Position numbers and translations under genes: made by a program. The notes under the pieces are model-generated. The model made no database searches. It was not told the origin of the DNA and saw nothing but the letters and a program-made list of their open reading frames with translations. A stretch of DNA of 64,000 bases from Flavobacteriaceae bacterium (lineage in GTDB: Bacteria > Bacteroidota > Bacteroidia > Flavobacteriales > Flavobacteriaceae), in the NCBI GenBank assembly GCA_002707025.1, contig PALG01000020.1, positions 1 to 64,000 of the forward strand. The letters run 5' to 3'. This document shows positions 43,597 to 51,741 of this stretch, piece after piece. The first letter of the stretch is position 1, and each line of letters opens with the position of its first letter.

Positions 43597-45852
43597 TTAG
43601 CCTAAAAAGGGTTTGTTGGATATAAAAGGTTGGTGATAATGCCGCTTTTCGGTCGCCTTGTACAGAGCGTTTGCCAAAGCTCCCATTACGGGCGGAAGTG
43701 GGGGTTCTCCCAATCCTGTAGGGTCGATATCATTTTGTACAAAATAGACTTCCTGACTTTTGGGTGCTTCGTTGTGGCGTATCAAACGGTATTTGTCAAA
43801 ATTACTTGCCTGTGGCACTCCGTCCTTCAGGGTCATGGCGCTGTACATGGAATGTCCAATTCCGTCGACGACCCCACCTTCAATCATGTTGGTCGCTGCA
43901 TCGGGATTGACTACGATTCCGCAGTCCACGGTACTCACCACTTTCTCTACGCGAGGACGTCCATTCTCCATGACGACATCCACTACCTGTGCTACATAGG
44001 AATTATGGCAATAATACGCAGCCACACCACGGGAGATTCCCGTATTGGATTGTCCCCAGTTGGCTTTTTCCTTCAACAGTTTTAGTACGCCGGCATATCT
44101 TTCGGCTTCGTAATCATTATTTTCTCCTACCGGATTCTTCATGGCTTTTTCGAACAATTCCAAACGGAATTCAATCGGGTCTTTGCCCGCCAGTTCGGCT
44201 ACTTCATCCAAGAAGGATTGCTCGGCTCCAGCGATAAAATTGGAACGCGGTGCACGCCAGGCACCTACACTTACGTTGGATTTCAACGTCCAGTCTTCGG
44301 CTAGGTAATTATCAACAGCACCTGCAGGGAAACGGTTGGCGAATAACGGACTCTCAGGGATCCCGCCCGCCCGAACATGAAACGCGATGAGGTTATTGTC
44401 TTTATCGAGTCCGGCTTTGTACCGAACATAATACGCAGGGCGATAGTTTCCGAAGGTCATATCGTCTTCACGGGTGTACACCAATTTTACAGGTGCTTTC
44501 ACTTGTTGTGAGATAACGGCAGCTTCCGTAAGGAAATGTCCGTAGAGCCTTCGTCCAAATCCGCCACCCATACGGCTCATTTGAATGTCGACCTGTTCCA
44601 AGGTAAGGCCTAAACGCGCGGCGACACTCTGCTCCATAAACTCGGGCGTTTGAATGGGACCAATGAGTTCGGCATGATCTGCCGTAACATGGGCGTAGAA
44701 ATTCATGGGTTCCATGGTGTTGTGCGGTAGGAACGGGCAGGAGTAATCCTTTTCAATCACCTTTTCGGCATTTTTAAAGGCTTTTTCCACATCGCCATCG
44801 GCACGTGCCACGTTTCCTTTTTTAGCAGCCATTTCGGCCATTTTTAGGACGTGGTTTTGTGTATTTTCGAGTCCGCCAGGATATTCCGTAGTCGAAGTTC
44901 TTCCAAAAAAATCGATTTCAAAGGTTTCGTCGGGTGCGTTTTCCCATTCTACGGAAAGCGCTTTTTTAGCCTGCATGACCTGCCAAGTGGTTTCCCCTAC
45001 AATGGCTACTTTTTTATTGAAAGTAGCGATATCGGCAAAACTTTTACGGGTCCCTTCCGTATAGGTATCAAAAACAAACACGTCTTTAATCCCCGGCATG
45101 TTTTTCACACTGGAGGCATCCATGGACTTGAATTGCATTCCGAAGCCAGGAGGGTGCACGATCATGGCAATGAGCATTCCTTCCTTCTGAATATCCAATC
45201 CGAAGAGTGGTTGACCCGTAACGATTTTCTTTCCATCGACGTTTTTTCGGGAAGTCCCAATAATATTGAAGTCGGTTTTTTCTTTTAATTCCACTTCTTC
45301 AGGCACGTCCAATTGTGCCGCTGCGGAAGCCATTTCGCCAAAGTGTGCCGATTGGCCACTGGCTTTGTGGTGCAAATTGCCTGCTTCCGAAGTAATTTCA
45401 TCAAAAGGTACTTGCCACGTATTGGCGGCCGCCTGCTTTAACATGTGCAGTGCCGTGGCTCCCGCCATGCGCAAGCCTTCCCAACCTTGACGGATGGATT
45501 GACTTCCCCCGGCCAATTGGCGGGTGAATAGCTCGGTATTTAGAGGGGCTTGCTCCACGATTACCTTTTCCCAATCGGTATCCAGCTCCTCTGCTACAAT
45601 CATGGGCATGGACGTTTTTACATTCTGACCGATTTCCGGGTTGGGCGACATGATGGTCACGATGCCATTGTCCCCAATTTTAAGGTAGCCATTGATTTCA
45701 AACCATTCTTCGGGCATTTGCATGACTACTTCCTCTTCCGCAGCCTCCTTACAGGAAGCCAACCAGCTAAAGCCAATCATCATTCCACCGCCTGCGATAC
45801 CTACTCTTTTAATGAAGGCACGTCTTCCAAATGTTGTTCTTACTTTTGTCAT
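43597..45852 (-). CDS. Periplasmic molybdopterin-binding subunit of a xanthine-dehydrogenase-family enzyme
   Basis: 751 residues. Twin-arginine signal FGRRAFIKRVGIAGGG for folded export. Moco-binding loops MGGGFGRRLYGHF, QSFLDEVAELAGKDPIEFR, and catalytic Glu in GLGEPPLPPVMGALANAL. The IorB/isoquinoline 1-oxidoreductase-like subtype lacks an FAD subunit and passes electrons to cytochromes. Substrate (aldehyde or N-heterocycle) cannot be read. With the 2Fe-2S subunit 11 nt upstream it forms the enzyme served by the Moco genes. Confidence 0.93.
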   Translation of the reverse strand: MTKVRTTFGRRAFIKRVGIAGGGMMIGFSWLASCKEAAEEEVVMQMPEEWFEINGYLKIGDNGIVTIMSPNPEIGQNVKTSMPMIVAEELDTDWEKVIVEQAPLNTELFTRQLAGGSQSIRQGWEGLRMAGATALHMLKQAAANTWQVPFDEITSEAGNLHHKASGQSAHFGEMASAAAQLDVPEEVELKEKTDFNIIGTSRKNVDGKKIVTGQPLFGLDIQKEGMLIAMIVHPPGFGMQFKSMDASSVKNMPGIKDVFVFDTYTEGTRKSFADIATFNKKVAIVGETTWQVMQAKKALSVEWENAPDETFEIDFFGRTSTTEYPGGLENTQNHVLKMAEMAAKKGNVARADGDVEKAFKNAEKVIEKDYSCPFLPHNTMEPMNFYAHVTADHAELIGPIQTPEFMEQSVAARLGLTLEQVDIQMSRMGGGFGRRLYGHFLTEAAVISQQVKAPVKLVYTREDDMTFGNYRPAYYVRYKAGLDKDNNLIAFHVRAGGIPESPLFANRFPAGAVDNYLAEDWTLKSNVSVGAWRAPRSNFIAGAEQSFLDEVAELAGKDPIEFRLELFEKAMKNPVGENNDYEAERYAGVLKLLKEKANWGQSNTGISRGVAAYYCHNSYVAQVVDVVMENGRPRVEKVVSTVDCGIVVNPDAATNMIEGGVVDGIGHSMYSAMTLKDGVPQASNFDKYRLIRHNEAPKSQEVYFVQNDIDPTGLGEPPLPPVMGALANALYKATEKRHYHQPFISNKPFLG

Positions 45853-45863
45853 AATGTTGGATT

Positions 45864-46331
45864 TTAGCTTTCAAGGGAATTATTGGCAGCCGTTTTAATG
45901 GCTGCTTTGATACGCGTATAGGTGCCACAACGGCAGATGTTACCGCTCATGGTGGCTTCAATATCCTCATCGGAAGGATTGGGGTTCGAATTCAACAATG
46001 CGGAAGCGGTCATGATCTGGCCTGCTTGGCAATACCCACACTGATACACATCGTGTTCCAACCACGCTTTTTGAACGGGATGGTCGCCTTTTTCTGAAAG
46101 GCCTTCAATGGTAGTGACTTTACTGTTCCCGATGGAGGACACCGGAATCATACAGGATCTCGTTGCCGAGCCATCCACATGAATGGTACAAGCGCCACAT
46201 TGGGCGATGCCGCAGCCAAATTTAGTGCCCACAAGGTTTAGGTGATCGCGAAGCACCCAAAGAATTGGAGTAGCGGGATCTACTTCTACCGAATGGGTCT
46301 TCCCGTTAACGTTGAGTTGGTATGTTGCCAT
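45864..46331 (-). CDS. 2Fe-2S subunit of the molybdo-hydroxylase (IorA-like)
   Basis: 155 residues. Plant-type ferredoxin fold with [21 protein letters not shown] and C-terminal [16 protein letters not shown] and [13 protein letters not shown], giving two [2Fe-2S] clusters. No signal of its own; presumably exported with the Tat-bearing large subunit. It follows promoter-like AT-rich sequence and precedes the large subunit in one operon. Confidence 0.95.
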   Translation of the reverse strand: MATYQLNVNGKTHSVEVDPATPILWVLRDHLNLVGTKFGCGIAQCGACTIHVDGSATRSCMIPVSSIGNSKVTTIEGLSEKGDHPVQKAWLEHDVYQCGYCQAGQIMTASALLNSNPNPSDEDIEATMSGNICRCGTYTRIKAAIKTAANNSLES

Positions 46332-46389
46332 GATATAAAATTTGTAATAAGATACGTATAAATAATCATTTTTTTTAAATAAAATTCTG

Positions 46390-47301
46390 TCAATTCAAAT
46401 TCCTAAACTCCTGTGGGGAATGTCCCACTTTTTGTTTAAAAAGCCTGCTGAAGTGTTGTGGGTATTTAAATCCTAGTTCATAGGCTATTTCACTCACGGT
46501 TTTATTTGGGTCAAATACTTTTTTCTTGGCTAAATCAATTAGCTTCCCTTGTATGTACTCCTGAGCCGATTTACCTGTCTCCTTTTTTACCAAATCGCCA
46601 AAATAATTAGGCGACAAATGCAGTTGGTCTGCAAAATAGCCAACCGTAGGAAGTCCTTCTACTTGGGGTTTGTCTGATGCCAAATACTCATTCAGTAAGG
46701 TGTCAAACTTTTGGAGGGAACTTTGGTGTGCTACTTCCCTTGTAAGGAACTGCCGGTCGTAGAAGCGCAAGCAATAATCCAAGAACATTTCAATATTGCC
46801 TACAATTAGCTTTTTACTGTGTTTGTCCATATTCTGATTGAGCTCGTACTCAATTTTCTCTAGTAAACTTAGAATGATGGTTCGCTCTTTTTCAGATAGA
46901 TGTAACGCTTCATTAGTAGCATAGGAGAAGAACCCATACTGCTCCATTTTTGAAGCCAGGGAGGTGCCCAATAATAAATCTGGATGAAAAAGCAAGACAT
47001 AGCCTTTCGGAATATAATTGGGATCATAGCCTCCAAAATGAATGGTCTGCCCTGGGCCTAAAAAAACCAAGGTGCCTTCATCATAATCATAGGGTTTCCC
47101 ACCGTATTGTAGCTTGCAACCCTTAGCATCTTTCAGAAATATAGCATAGCAATGGTAATGAAATGCATCATAGGAATTATTGGGATATTGATTCATATCC
47201 ACCTTGTTAAAATCCACAATACCCACCTGAGGGTGCAAAACCTCATAATTCCGAAGTTTGCAATAATCGGCAACAGTATTGATTTCTAAAATGCGCTTCA
47301 T
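46390..47301 (-). CDS. AraC-family transcriptional regulator
   Basis: 303 residues. N-terminal cupin sensor ([43 protein letters not shown]), C-terminal two-HTH domain ([78 protein letters not shown]). Divergent from the cupin gene (155-bp gap) and directly upstream-facing the molybdo-hydroxylase operon; either is a possible target. Confidence 0.92.
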   Translation of the reverse strand: MKRILEINTVADYCKLRNYEVLHPQVGIVDFNKVDMNQYPNNSYDAFHYHCYAIFLKDAKGCKLQYGGKPYDYDEGTLVFLGPGQTIHFGGYDPNYIPKGYVLLFHPDLLLGTSLASKMEQYGFFSYATNEALHLSEKERTIILSLLEKIEYELNQNMDKHSKKLIVGNIEMFLDYCLRFYDRQFLTREVAHQSSLQKFDTLLNEYLASDKPQVEGLPTVGYFADQLHLSPNYFGDLVKKETGKSAQEYIQGKLIDLAKKKVFDPNKTVSEIAYELGFKYPQHFSRLFKQKVGHSPQEFRNLN

Positions 47302-47455
47302 TTTCCGTAAATTTACTGTTAAAGATAAGCGATTGAACCCCAGTTTTTCAAATGCTTCTATGCTAATCAGTAATAATGGTAGGAATAAAAGTACTATTGG
47401 TATTCCAAAACCCTCAATAGTCCTTAATTTTGATTACCTATTAAACTTCGAAAAC

Positions 47456-47932
47456 ATGAAACAGTTCCTATCTATTTTCCTTTTACTTCTTCCTTTTTAT
47501 CTTTTGAGTCAGGATGGTCCTTATGCGGTAACCTCTTATTTGGAAGAAGGCGTAAAAGCGCCCAACACCCATTATCTTGGGGAGGCGTGGCTCAACGCAA
47601 TCCTACACGATGATACCGAATTGGGATATAATATTACCAAAGCGACCTTTAAGGCAAATTCTACTTTGGATTGGCACAAACACACCTCTCCACAAGTACT
47701 GATCTATGTAGAAGGGGAGGGCTATTACCAAGAAAGGGGAAAGGATCCCATCGTCCTTAAAGCAGGAGATGTTATTAAATGCGAAAAGGATATTGAGCAT
47801 TGGCATTCCTCTAGCAAGGACAGTTCTGTTACCTATCTTGCCATCTATGGTGGGGAGCAACCTACTATTTGGACGGAAGTACTTACGCAAGAAGCCTATA
47901 ATAAGGTTGCGGAAATGTTAGGTGATAAATAA
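47456..47932 (+). CDS. Secreted cupin protein
   Basis: 158 residues from ATG 47456: signal peptide (LSIFLLLLPFYLLSQ) and a single cupin: LDWHKHTSPQVLIYVEGEGYYQERGKDPIVLKAGDVIKCEKDIEHWHSSSKDSS with three His and one Glu as metal ligands. No catalytic assignment. TAATTTTG (-7 type) lies 23 nt upstream of the start. Divergent to the AraC gene. Confidence 0.85.
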   Translation: MKQFLSIFLLLLPFYLLSQDGPYAVTSYLEEGVKAPNTHYLGEAWLNAILHDDTELGYNITKATFKANSTLDWHKHTSPQVLIYVEGEGYYQERGKDPIVLKAGDVIKCEKDIEHWHSSSKDSSVTYLAIYGGEQPTIWTEVLTQEAYNKVAEMLGDK

Positions 47933-47937
47933 ATACC

Positions 47938-48510
47938 TTATTCTTCCTCCTGTTCAATCTCTTCTTTGGAGATAAGGTGGTGGTCTTTTCCCAATCCGAC
48001 GATCTTGATGATGTTGGTCACAGTGGTATAAAGCATTAAAATGACCGTAATCATCATTCCGCTAAGGATGGAAGAAAACAGCAGTGTGGCCCAATAAATG
48101 GTCACAAACCAGGAAGTAGGAACATTTTCGGCTTCGGTAATGGGAATGTTGAAAAACTGGAATAAAATCAGTGCCCCCACAAAAAGAATGGTATCGAATT
48201 TGGCAATGTTCAATACTTGTCGGTAGTGAGCACTTTTCAATTGGGACTTTGTTCCGGTGCTAATCCCCAAGAGGGTTAGTAGTAACGCCAAAATAGTGGC
48301 CGATGCCAGGACAATGGTATTGCACAGCATATTGATACCCGGTAGGGAAGAGGTGAGGAGTTGTTTGGCTTCATAGCCCGAAACATTCCCAAGGACAAAG
48401 ACCCCTGCCCCAGTAAACACCGTAGCGATGAGTCCGCCGTAAATGGATCGTTTATTGATACTGAAAAACCCCTTCATGTGATCTGGGCTTAGTTTTTTTC
48501 GAAGATTCAT
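47938..48510 (-). CDS. Four-helix membrane protein, unknown
   Basis: 190 residues with hydrophobic helices near res 21-42, 58-80, 98-118 and 134-162, then an acidic tail (KEEIEQEEE). N-terminal LSPDHMKGFFSINKRSIYGGLIATVFTGAG. No family recognised. Followed in its direction by the cupin's 3' end, converging. Confidence 0.7.
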   Translation of the reverse strand: MNLRKKLSPDHMKGFFSINKRSIYGGLIATVFTGAGVFVLGNVSGYEAKQLLTSSLPGINMLCNTIVLASATILALLLTLLGISTGTKSQLKSAHYRQVLNIAKFDTILFVGALILFQFFNIPITEAENVPTSWFVTIYWATLLFSSILSGMMITVILMLYTTVTNIIKIVGLGKDHHLISKEEIEQEEE

Positions 48511-48545
48511 AGTTGGTGTATTTAATTCTATATAAAAAGCATAAA

Positions 48546-48571
48546 AAAACCGAAGCAGTCACTTCGGTTTT
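48546..48571 (-). terminator. Terminator of the DUF2383 gene
   Basis: AAAACCGAAG-CAGTCA-CTTCGGTTTT (48546-48555 / 48562-48571), minus-direction T-run from 48549 down to 48543. Confidence 0.85.
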
Positions 48572-48589
48572 CTATGTAAATAGGTATTC

Positions 48590-49066
48590 TTATCCTTCAA
48601 GGTCTTCCAAACGTTGTACCTCATTGAGCATGCTTTCGATGGATTGTTTCTGATTGGAAATCACTTGCTGTAGGTGCGGTGTAAACCCTTGCTTCTCCAA
48701 GGTTTTTTGATATTCTTCCACGCTGGATTTCTCTCCACGGATGCACTCTTCCAGTACGGCTTCGTCTGAGTTTCCACTTACCGATTCCTTTAAACTCATC
48801 CAAGAACGGTGCAAGGCGCCCTGTGTGGTTCCTTTTTCTTTGGGAGTTTCGTTAAGGTCCCTAATTTCCTTGTCCAGTTGTGTGGCAAATTCGCTGCGTT
48901 GTGCTGCGCGGCGTTTTAGGAAATTGGTAAGGTGGTCACTTTTGGAAAGCTCCATGGCTTTCTTATATCCTGCTTCGGCATCGTAGTTTTTCTCCAATAA
49001 ATCCTGAAGATGGTTTACTACATTGTCGTGAAATTCCTGTTTTGCTTTTTCTTTTGTCGTTTCCAT
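48590..49066 (-). CDS. DUF2383 / PA2169-type four-helix-bundle protein
   Basis: 158 residues, ferritin-like four-helix pattern with repeated E/H (NHLQDLLEKNYDAEAGYKKAMELSKSDHLTNFLKRRAAQRSEFATQL.. and EECIRGEKSSVEEYQKTLEKQG). Length and motifs fit the PA2169 family, a stress-type protein of unknown function. Neighbour of CsbD, likewise a stress protein; each has its own terminator. Confidence 0.88.
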   Translation of the reverse strand: METTKEKAKQEFHDNVVNHLQDLLEKNYDAEAGYKKAMELSKSDHLTNFLKRRAAQRSEFATQLDKEIRDLNETPKEKGTTQGALHRSWMSLKESVSGNSDEAVLEECIRGEKSSVEEYQKTLEKQGFTPHLQQVISNQKQSIESMLNEVQRLEDLEG

Positions 49067-49098
49067 AGTTTTTTATTTGCGGTTATTGAATTTTTTCA

Positions 49099-49128
49099 TA
49101 AAAAAACCCCAAGGGAGACTTGGGGTTT
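49099..49128 (-). terminator. Terminator of the csbD gene
   Basis: AAACCCCAAG-GGAGA-CTTGGGGTTT (49104-49113 / 49119-49128), minus T-run 49099-49103. Confidence 0.87.
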
Positions 49129-49136
49129 ATGTATTA

Positions 49137-49322
49137 CTACCAAGATTCAATTTCTTTTTTTAGGTCTTCCTTGGCTTTTCCTGTTTTCTCTTGGGCACGG
49201 CCCAAAAGTTCTTCATATTTACCTTCCGTAAAGGAAGCATCGTCGTCTACGGCAATACCGTATTCCTGTTTCATCTTTCCTTTGATCTGGTTCCATTTTC
49301 CTTTTACTTGTTCAGAGTTCAT
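49137..49322 (-). CDS. CsbD-family stress protein
   Basis: 61 residues: MNSEQVKGKWNQIKGKMKQEYG, then a YEELLGRAQEKTGKAKEDLKKEIE helix, as in CsbD/YjbJ. Small acidic-basic helical protein induced by general stress in other bacteria. Single gene. Confidence 0.93.
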   Translation of the reverse strand: MNSEQVKGKWNQIKGKMKQEYGIAVDDDASFTEGKYEELLGRAQEKTGKAKEDLKKEIESW

Positions 49323-49445
49323 AGCTTTTGATTTTTAAATTAGTACTAGTTTAAAGGTAAGGAACGGCTTCGCCAATCTCTGGTAAGGAATTGCTAAAAA
49401 AGGGCGGGGGACTGTTATAGTTTTGTGAAGATGGGTGTTCTATAG

Positions 49446-49691
49446 TTATTCTTCCTCCATAAGAACCGGAAGTTTATTGATGGCATTAAACACCGCTTCC
49501 CGTTTAAGGCCCATATAATCTGCAAATTCACAAAAGCTAATGGATTGGTGGCTTTCTTTTTGAAGTTGTTCCCTTATTTTTTGAAGGATTTCACGGCAGT
49601 GCCGGTTGCTTCTTCTTCCCGCTTCCTTACTAATGATTTGTGTGGTAGTTTTAAATTTAAATACAATGGCAAAGAGCTCCCTCGCAGCCAA
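49446..49691 (-). CDS. Small helical HTH-like protein
   Basis: 81 residues; the C-terminal part SFCEFADYMGLKREAVFNAINKLP has a helix-turn-helix spacing, and the N-terminal region is basic (KTTTQIISKEAGRRSNRHCREILQKIREQL). No named family. It lies just before the RAYT gene, divergently transcribed with a 92-bp intergenic region. Start is one of two possible. Confidence 0.55.
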   Translation of the reverse strand: MAARELFAIVFKFKTTTQIISKEAGRRSNRHCREILQKIREQLQKESHQSISFCEFADYMGLKREAVFNAINKLPVLMEEE

Positions 49692-49783
49692 GCGATTCTA
49701 TCACGTGGTAAATCACACTACAGTTTTATAAATCCGCATCTATACTTCTTTCCTGCAAGCCTATCGCACTTTATCTTGCACCA

Positions 49784-50347
49784 ATGAGCCGTAACTACAA
49801 GTTTCATAACCCGGAAGGTCTATACTTTGTAAGCTTTGCCGTAGTACAATGGCTGGATGTATTTACAAGAACAACCTACCGAAATCTACTTCTGGAAAGC
49901 CTTTCCTATTGCCAGAAGTCCAAGGGTATGGAAATCATGGCCTGGTGTATCATGAGCAACCATATGCACCTGGTATTCCGAAGTGTGCGAGGGGAGCACC
50001 CAGCACAGCTTTTAGGGGATTTCAAGAGATTCACCAGCAAGTCCGTTGTCAAGGCCATACAGGAAAACCCCCGGGAAAGCAGGAAGGCAATATTATTGAA
50101 CTCCTTCAGGGTAGAAGCTGCTAAATCGCACAATGTGTCCCGCTATCAATTCTGGAGGCATGACAATAGGCCCATTGAGCTTTGGAGCAATTCCGTGATT
50201 CAACAAAAGATCACGTATATTCATGAAAATCCTGTATCTGCAGGGCTTGTGGCTAAACCGGAAAACTACCTTTACAGTAGTGCGGCAGACTATGCGGGAG
50301 GGAAAGGGCTGTTGGAGGATATAGTAGTTTTTCAGTATTTTGGATGA
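49784..50347 (+). CDS. REP-associated tyrosine transposase (RAYT, IS200-like HUH)
   Basis: 187 residues. HUH transposase pattern: MSNHMHLVF with His-x-His for metal; catalytic Tyr is likely in QQKITYIHENPVSAGLV (conserved C-terminal YIHxNP). The RAYT type has no accessory TnpB and acts on short palindromic REP sequences. Palindromes lie immediately after the stop (50360-50450), and a truncated duplicate of its last ~16 codons is 650 bp downstream. Single intact gene, so it may still move REPs. Confidence 0.93.
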   Translation: MSRNYKFHNPEGLYFVSFAVVQWLDVFTRTTYRNLLLESLSYCQKSKGMEIMAWCIMSNHMHLVFRSVRGEHPAQLLGDFKRFTSKSVVKAIQENPRESRKAILLNSFRVEAAKSHNVSRYQFWRHDNRPIELWSNSVIQQKITYIHENPVSAGLVAKPENYLYSSAADYAGGKGLLEDIVVFQYFG

Positions 50348-50359
50348 CCCGTAATTAGA

Positions 50360-50450
50360 TGGGTGCCACGCGATGGAGTCGTGCTGGGTATTTTGGGTGG
50401 TTTATAGTTGGATAGATGCCACGCGATGCAATCGCGCGGCAGCGGGGGAG
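50360..50450 (+). repeat. Two REP-like palindromes behind the RAYT gene
   Basis: Copy A at 50360-50387 (GGGTGCCACGCGATGGAGTC-type), copy B at 50411-50447 (GATGCCACGCGATGCAATCGCGCGGCAGCGGGG). Copy B contains the inverted repeat CGCGAT-GCA-ATCGCG. The shared start (ATG(G)GTGCCACGCGATG) and position just after the transposase stop are as expected for REPs mobilised by RAYT. Confidence 0.75.
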
Positions 50451-50609
50451 TTTTATATAGGGGGGTATCAACCCGCCCAAAAATGGCTCAAAGACCGAAA
50501 AGAGCGTACATTGGAGTTTGATGATATTCTACACTATCAGAAAATAATCGTCGCCCTCAACGAAACCGATAGGCTAATGAAGGAAATTGATACAATTGAA
50601 ATTGAGTAA
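50445..50609 (+). pseudogene. 3' remnant of a type ISP restriction-modification enzyme
   Basis: The last ~48 residues of this frame (from GGYQPAQKWLKDRKERTLEF to EIE) match the C-terminal end of type ISP/adenine-specific restriction-modification enzymes, which typically end with a GYxxxxKWLKDRK and DILHYQKIxxALxET-R-L-M-IDxI motif. Nothing upstream of 50445 continues it: the frame runs into the REP palindrome instead, so a large N-terminal methylase/nuclease part is lost. Likely deletion at a REP boundary. Confidence 0.65.
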
Positions 50610-50990
50610 ATTGTTGAGGTGACTTAAGCGTTAATTGGAAAAGTAGGGGAGTAGTTATAATGGATTATTTAATTGAAACCTACTATAAAAAGTGCTTAAA
50701 ATACAGAGCATTGTCAACCATCTTGTCAACTAAAAATATAAAGCCCTAACTTAAGGGGCTTTTTGTATGGTAGAACACGCTACAGTTTCCCCCACTAGCG
50801 CAAACATCCTCGTCCGGGCTAAAAGGAAGCTGCAGAAATGTAAAAAGGCAGAGACTAAGATGGCTCCTACTGGCGCGCTTTGAAAAGCGTGCCTATTTTT
50901 TAGGGTATGTATCATGCCCTTTTTTTATAACTTTAGAGAGATAATGCCATATAAAAGATTGACTCCGTCAAATCTTCTATTTTGCGCGCT
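50610..50990 (+). repeat. Gene-poor stretch with hairpins and one REP-type element
   Basis: Contains a direct repeat TTGTCAAC twice 4 nt apart (near 50711-50730), a terminator-like hairpin AAAGCCCT/AGGGGCTT (50737-50764) with T-run, a REP-type copy at 50788-50850 (CCCCCACTAGCGC...CGTCCGGGCT) and a strong stem at 50872-50893 (GGCGCGCTTT/AAAGCGTGCC) followed by T-rich sequence. No gene supported. Confidence 0.65.
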
Positions 50991-50994
50991 AGCG

Positions 50995-51042
50995 GGAAAG
51001 GGGCTATTAGAGGATATCGTGGTTTTTAATTATTTTGGATGA
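50995..51042 (+). pseudogene. Truncated duplicate of the RAYT 3' end
   Basis: In frame GKGLLEDIVVFNYFG plus TGA, nearly identical to the last codons of the intact RAYT (GKGLLEDIVVFQYFG). The bases after the stop are also similar (GATCCGTAATTAGATGGGTG), as is the palindrome at 51054-51090. It is a partial copy of the RAYT locus tail with its REP. Confidence 0.85.
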
Positions 51043-51053
51043 TCCGTAATTAG

Positions 51054-51090
51054 ATGGGTGTCACACGATGCCATCGCGCGGCAGCGGGGA
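51054..51090 (+). repeat. REP-like palindrome, copy C
   Basis: GATGGGTGTCACACGATGCC followed by ATCGCGCGGCAGCGGGG; same family as copies A and B, with weaker symmetry in the left arm (ACACGATG). Confidence 0.75.
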
Positions 51091-51131
51091 TTAAGTAAAA
51101 CAGCTATATAGAATATTATTAATTATAAAAG

Positions 51132-51632
51132 ATGAAATATTTATTAAATGTAATAGTCATTATACTATTATCGAATTATAATGCTTTTGCCCAAAGTCAA
51201 GTTGAAATTAATTTTACGGTAATAGTAGATGGGAAATTAGAAAATGTTTATGACCCAGAAATTTACTTGAAATATAAAAATGACTCTATTGAAAAGCATA
51301 AAGTTTTGATAGTTCCTGGAAAATTGGTTTTAAACCAAACCCTTTTTGATAGAATCAAAAATCATAAAAATAAATTTGATATAATTCTAAAAATCAACAA
51401 TCAAACAACTTGTTATAATTCAGATTATTACGAGATACCCATGCCTTCAAATTGGCTAAACAATGAATATTTCATTATTTATATTTACAACACTTACATA
51501 AGGAAAAATAAAAAATTTTATATACCACTTCCAGGAAAGGACTATAATTATGATTTCTATTATCCGCAAGGTCCATCTAGAGTTATAAGAAAAAAATTTA
51601 CTAAGGAAGAAAAAAGATGTTTTAAAAATTAA
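51132..51632 (+). CDS. AT-rich secreted orphan protein
   Basis: 166 residues: signal peptide (MKYLLNVIVIILLSNYNAFAQ), then a Tyr/Asn/Lys-rich domain (KYKNDSIEKHKVLIVPGKLVL, YEIPMPSNWLNNEYFIIYIYNTYIRKNKKFYIPLPGKDYNYDFYYP). Base composition is visibly more AT-rich than neighbouring genes, and no family is recognised. Enclosed by REP elements on both sides; likely horizontally acquired. Confidence 0.6.
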   Translation: MKYLLNVIVIILLSNYNAFAQSQVEINFTVIVDGKLENVYDPEIYLKYKNDSIEKHKVLIVPGKLVLNQTLFDRIKNHKNKFDIILKINNQTTCYNSDYYEIPMPSNWLNNEYFIIYIYNTYIRKNKKFYIPLPGKDYNYDFYYPQGPSRVIRKKFTKEEKRCFKN

Positions 51633-51647
51633 ATGCAATTAGTTCTT

Positions 51648-51735
51648 CCCCCGCTAGCGCGGACGTCCATGTCCGTGCCAAGAAGTAACTGTAAAAATAT
51701 AAAGCCACAGATGAGGACGTCTGCGCCAACAAACA
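51648..51735 (+). repeat. REP-type palindrome copy D
   Basis: CCCCCGCTAGCGC, then stem GCGCGGAC-GTCCAT-GTCCGTGC (51657-51678), then AAGAAGTAACTGTAAAAATATAAAG. Sequence after the palindrome parallels the copy at 50788-50850 (AAGGAAGCTGCAGAAATGTAAA), so both are members of one family. Confidence 0.7.
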
Positions 51736-51741
51736 CATTGT

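Noticed and set aside
50660..50749. 29-residue frame after the type ISP remnant
   Set aside because: Too short, ends in a terminator hairpin, no homology.
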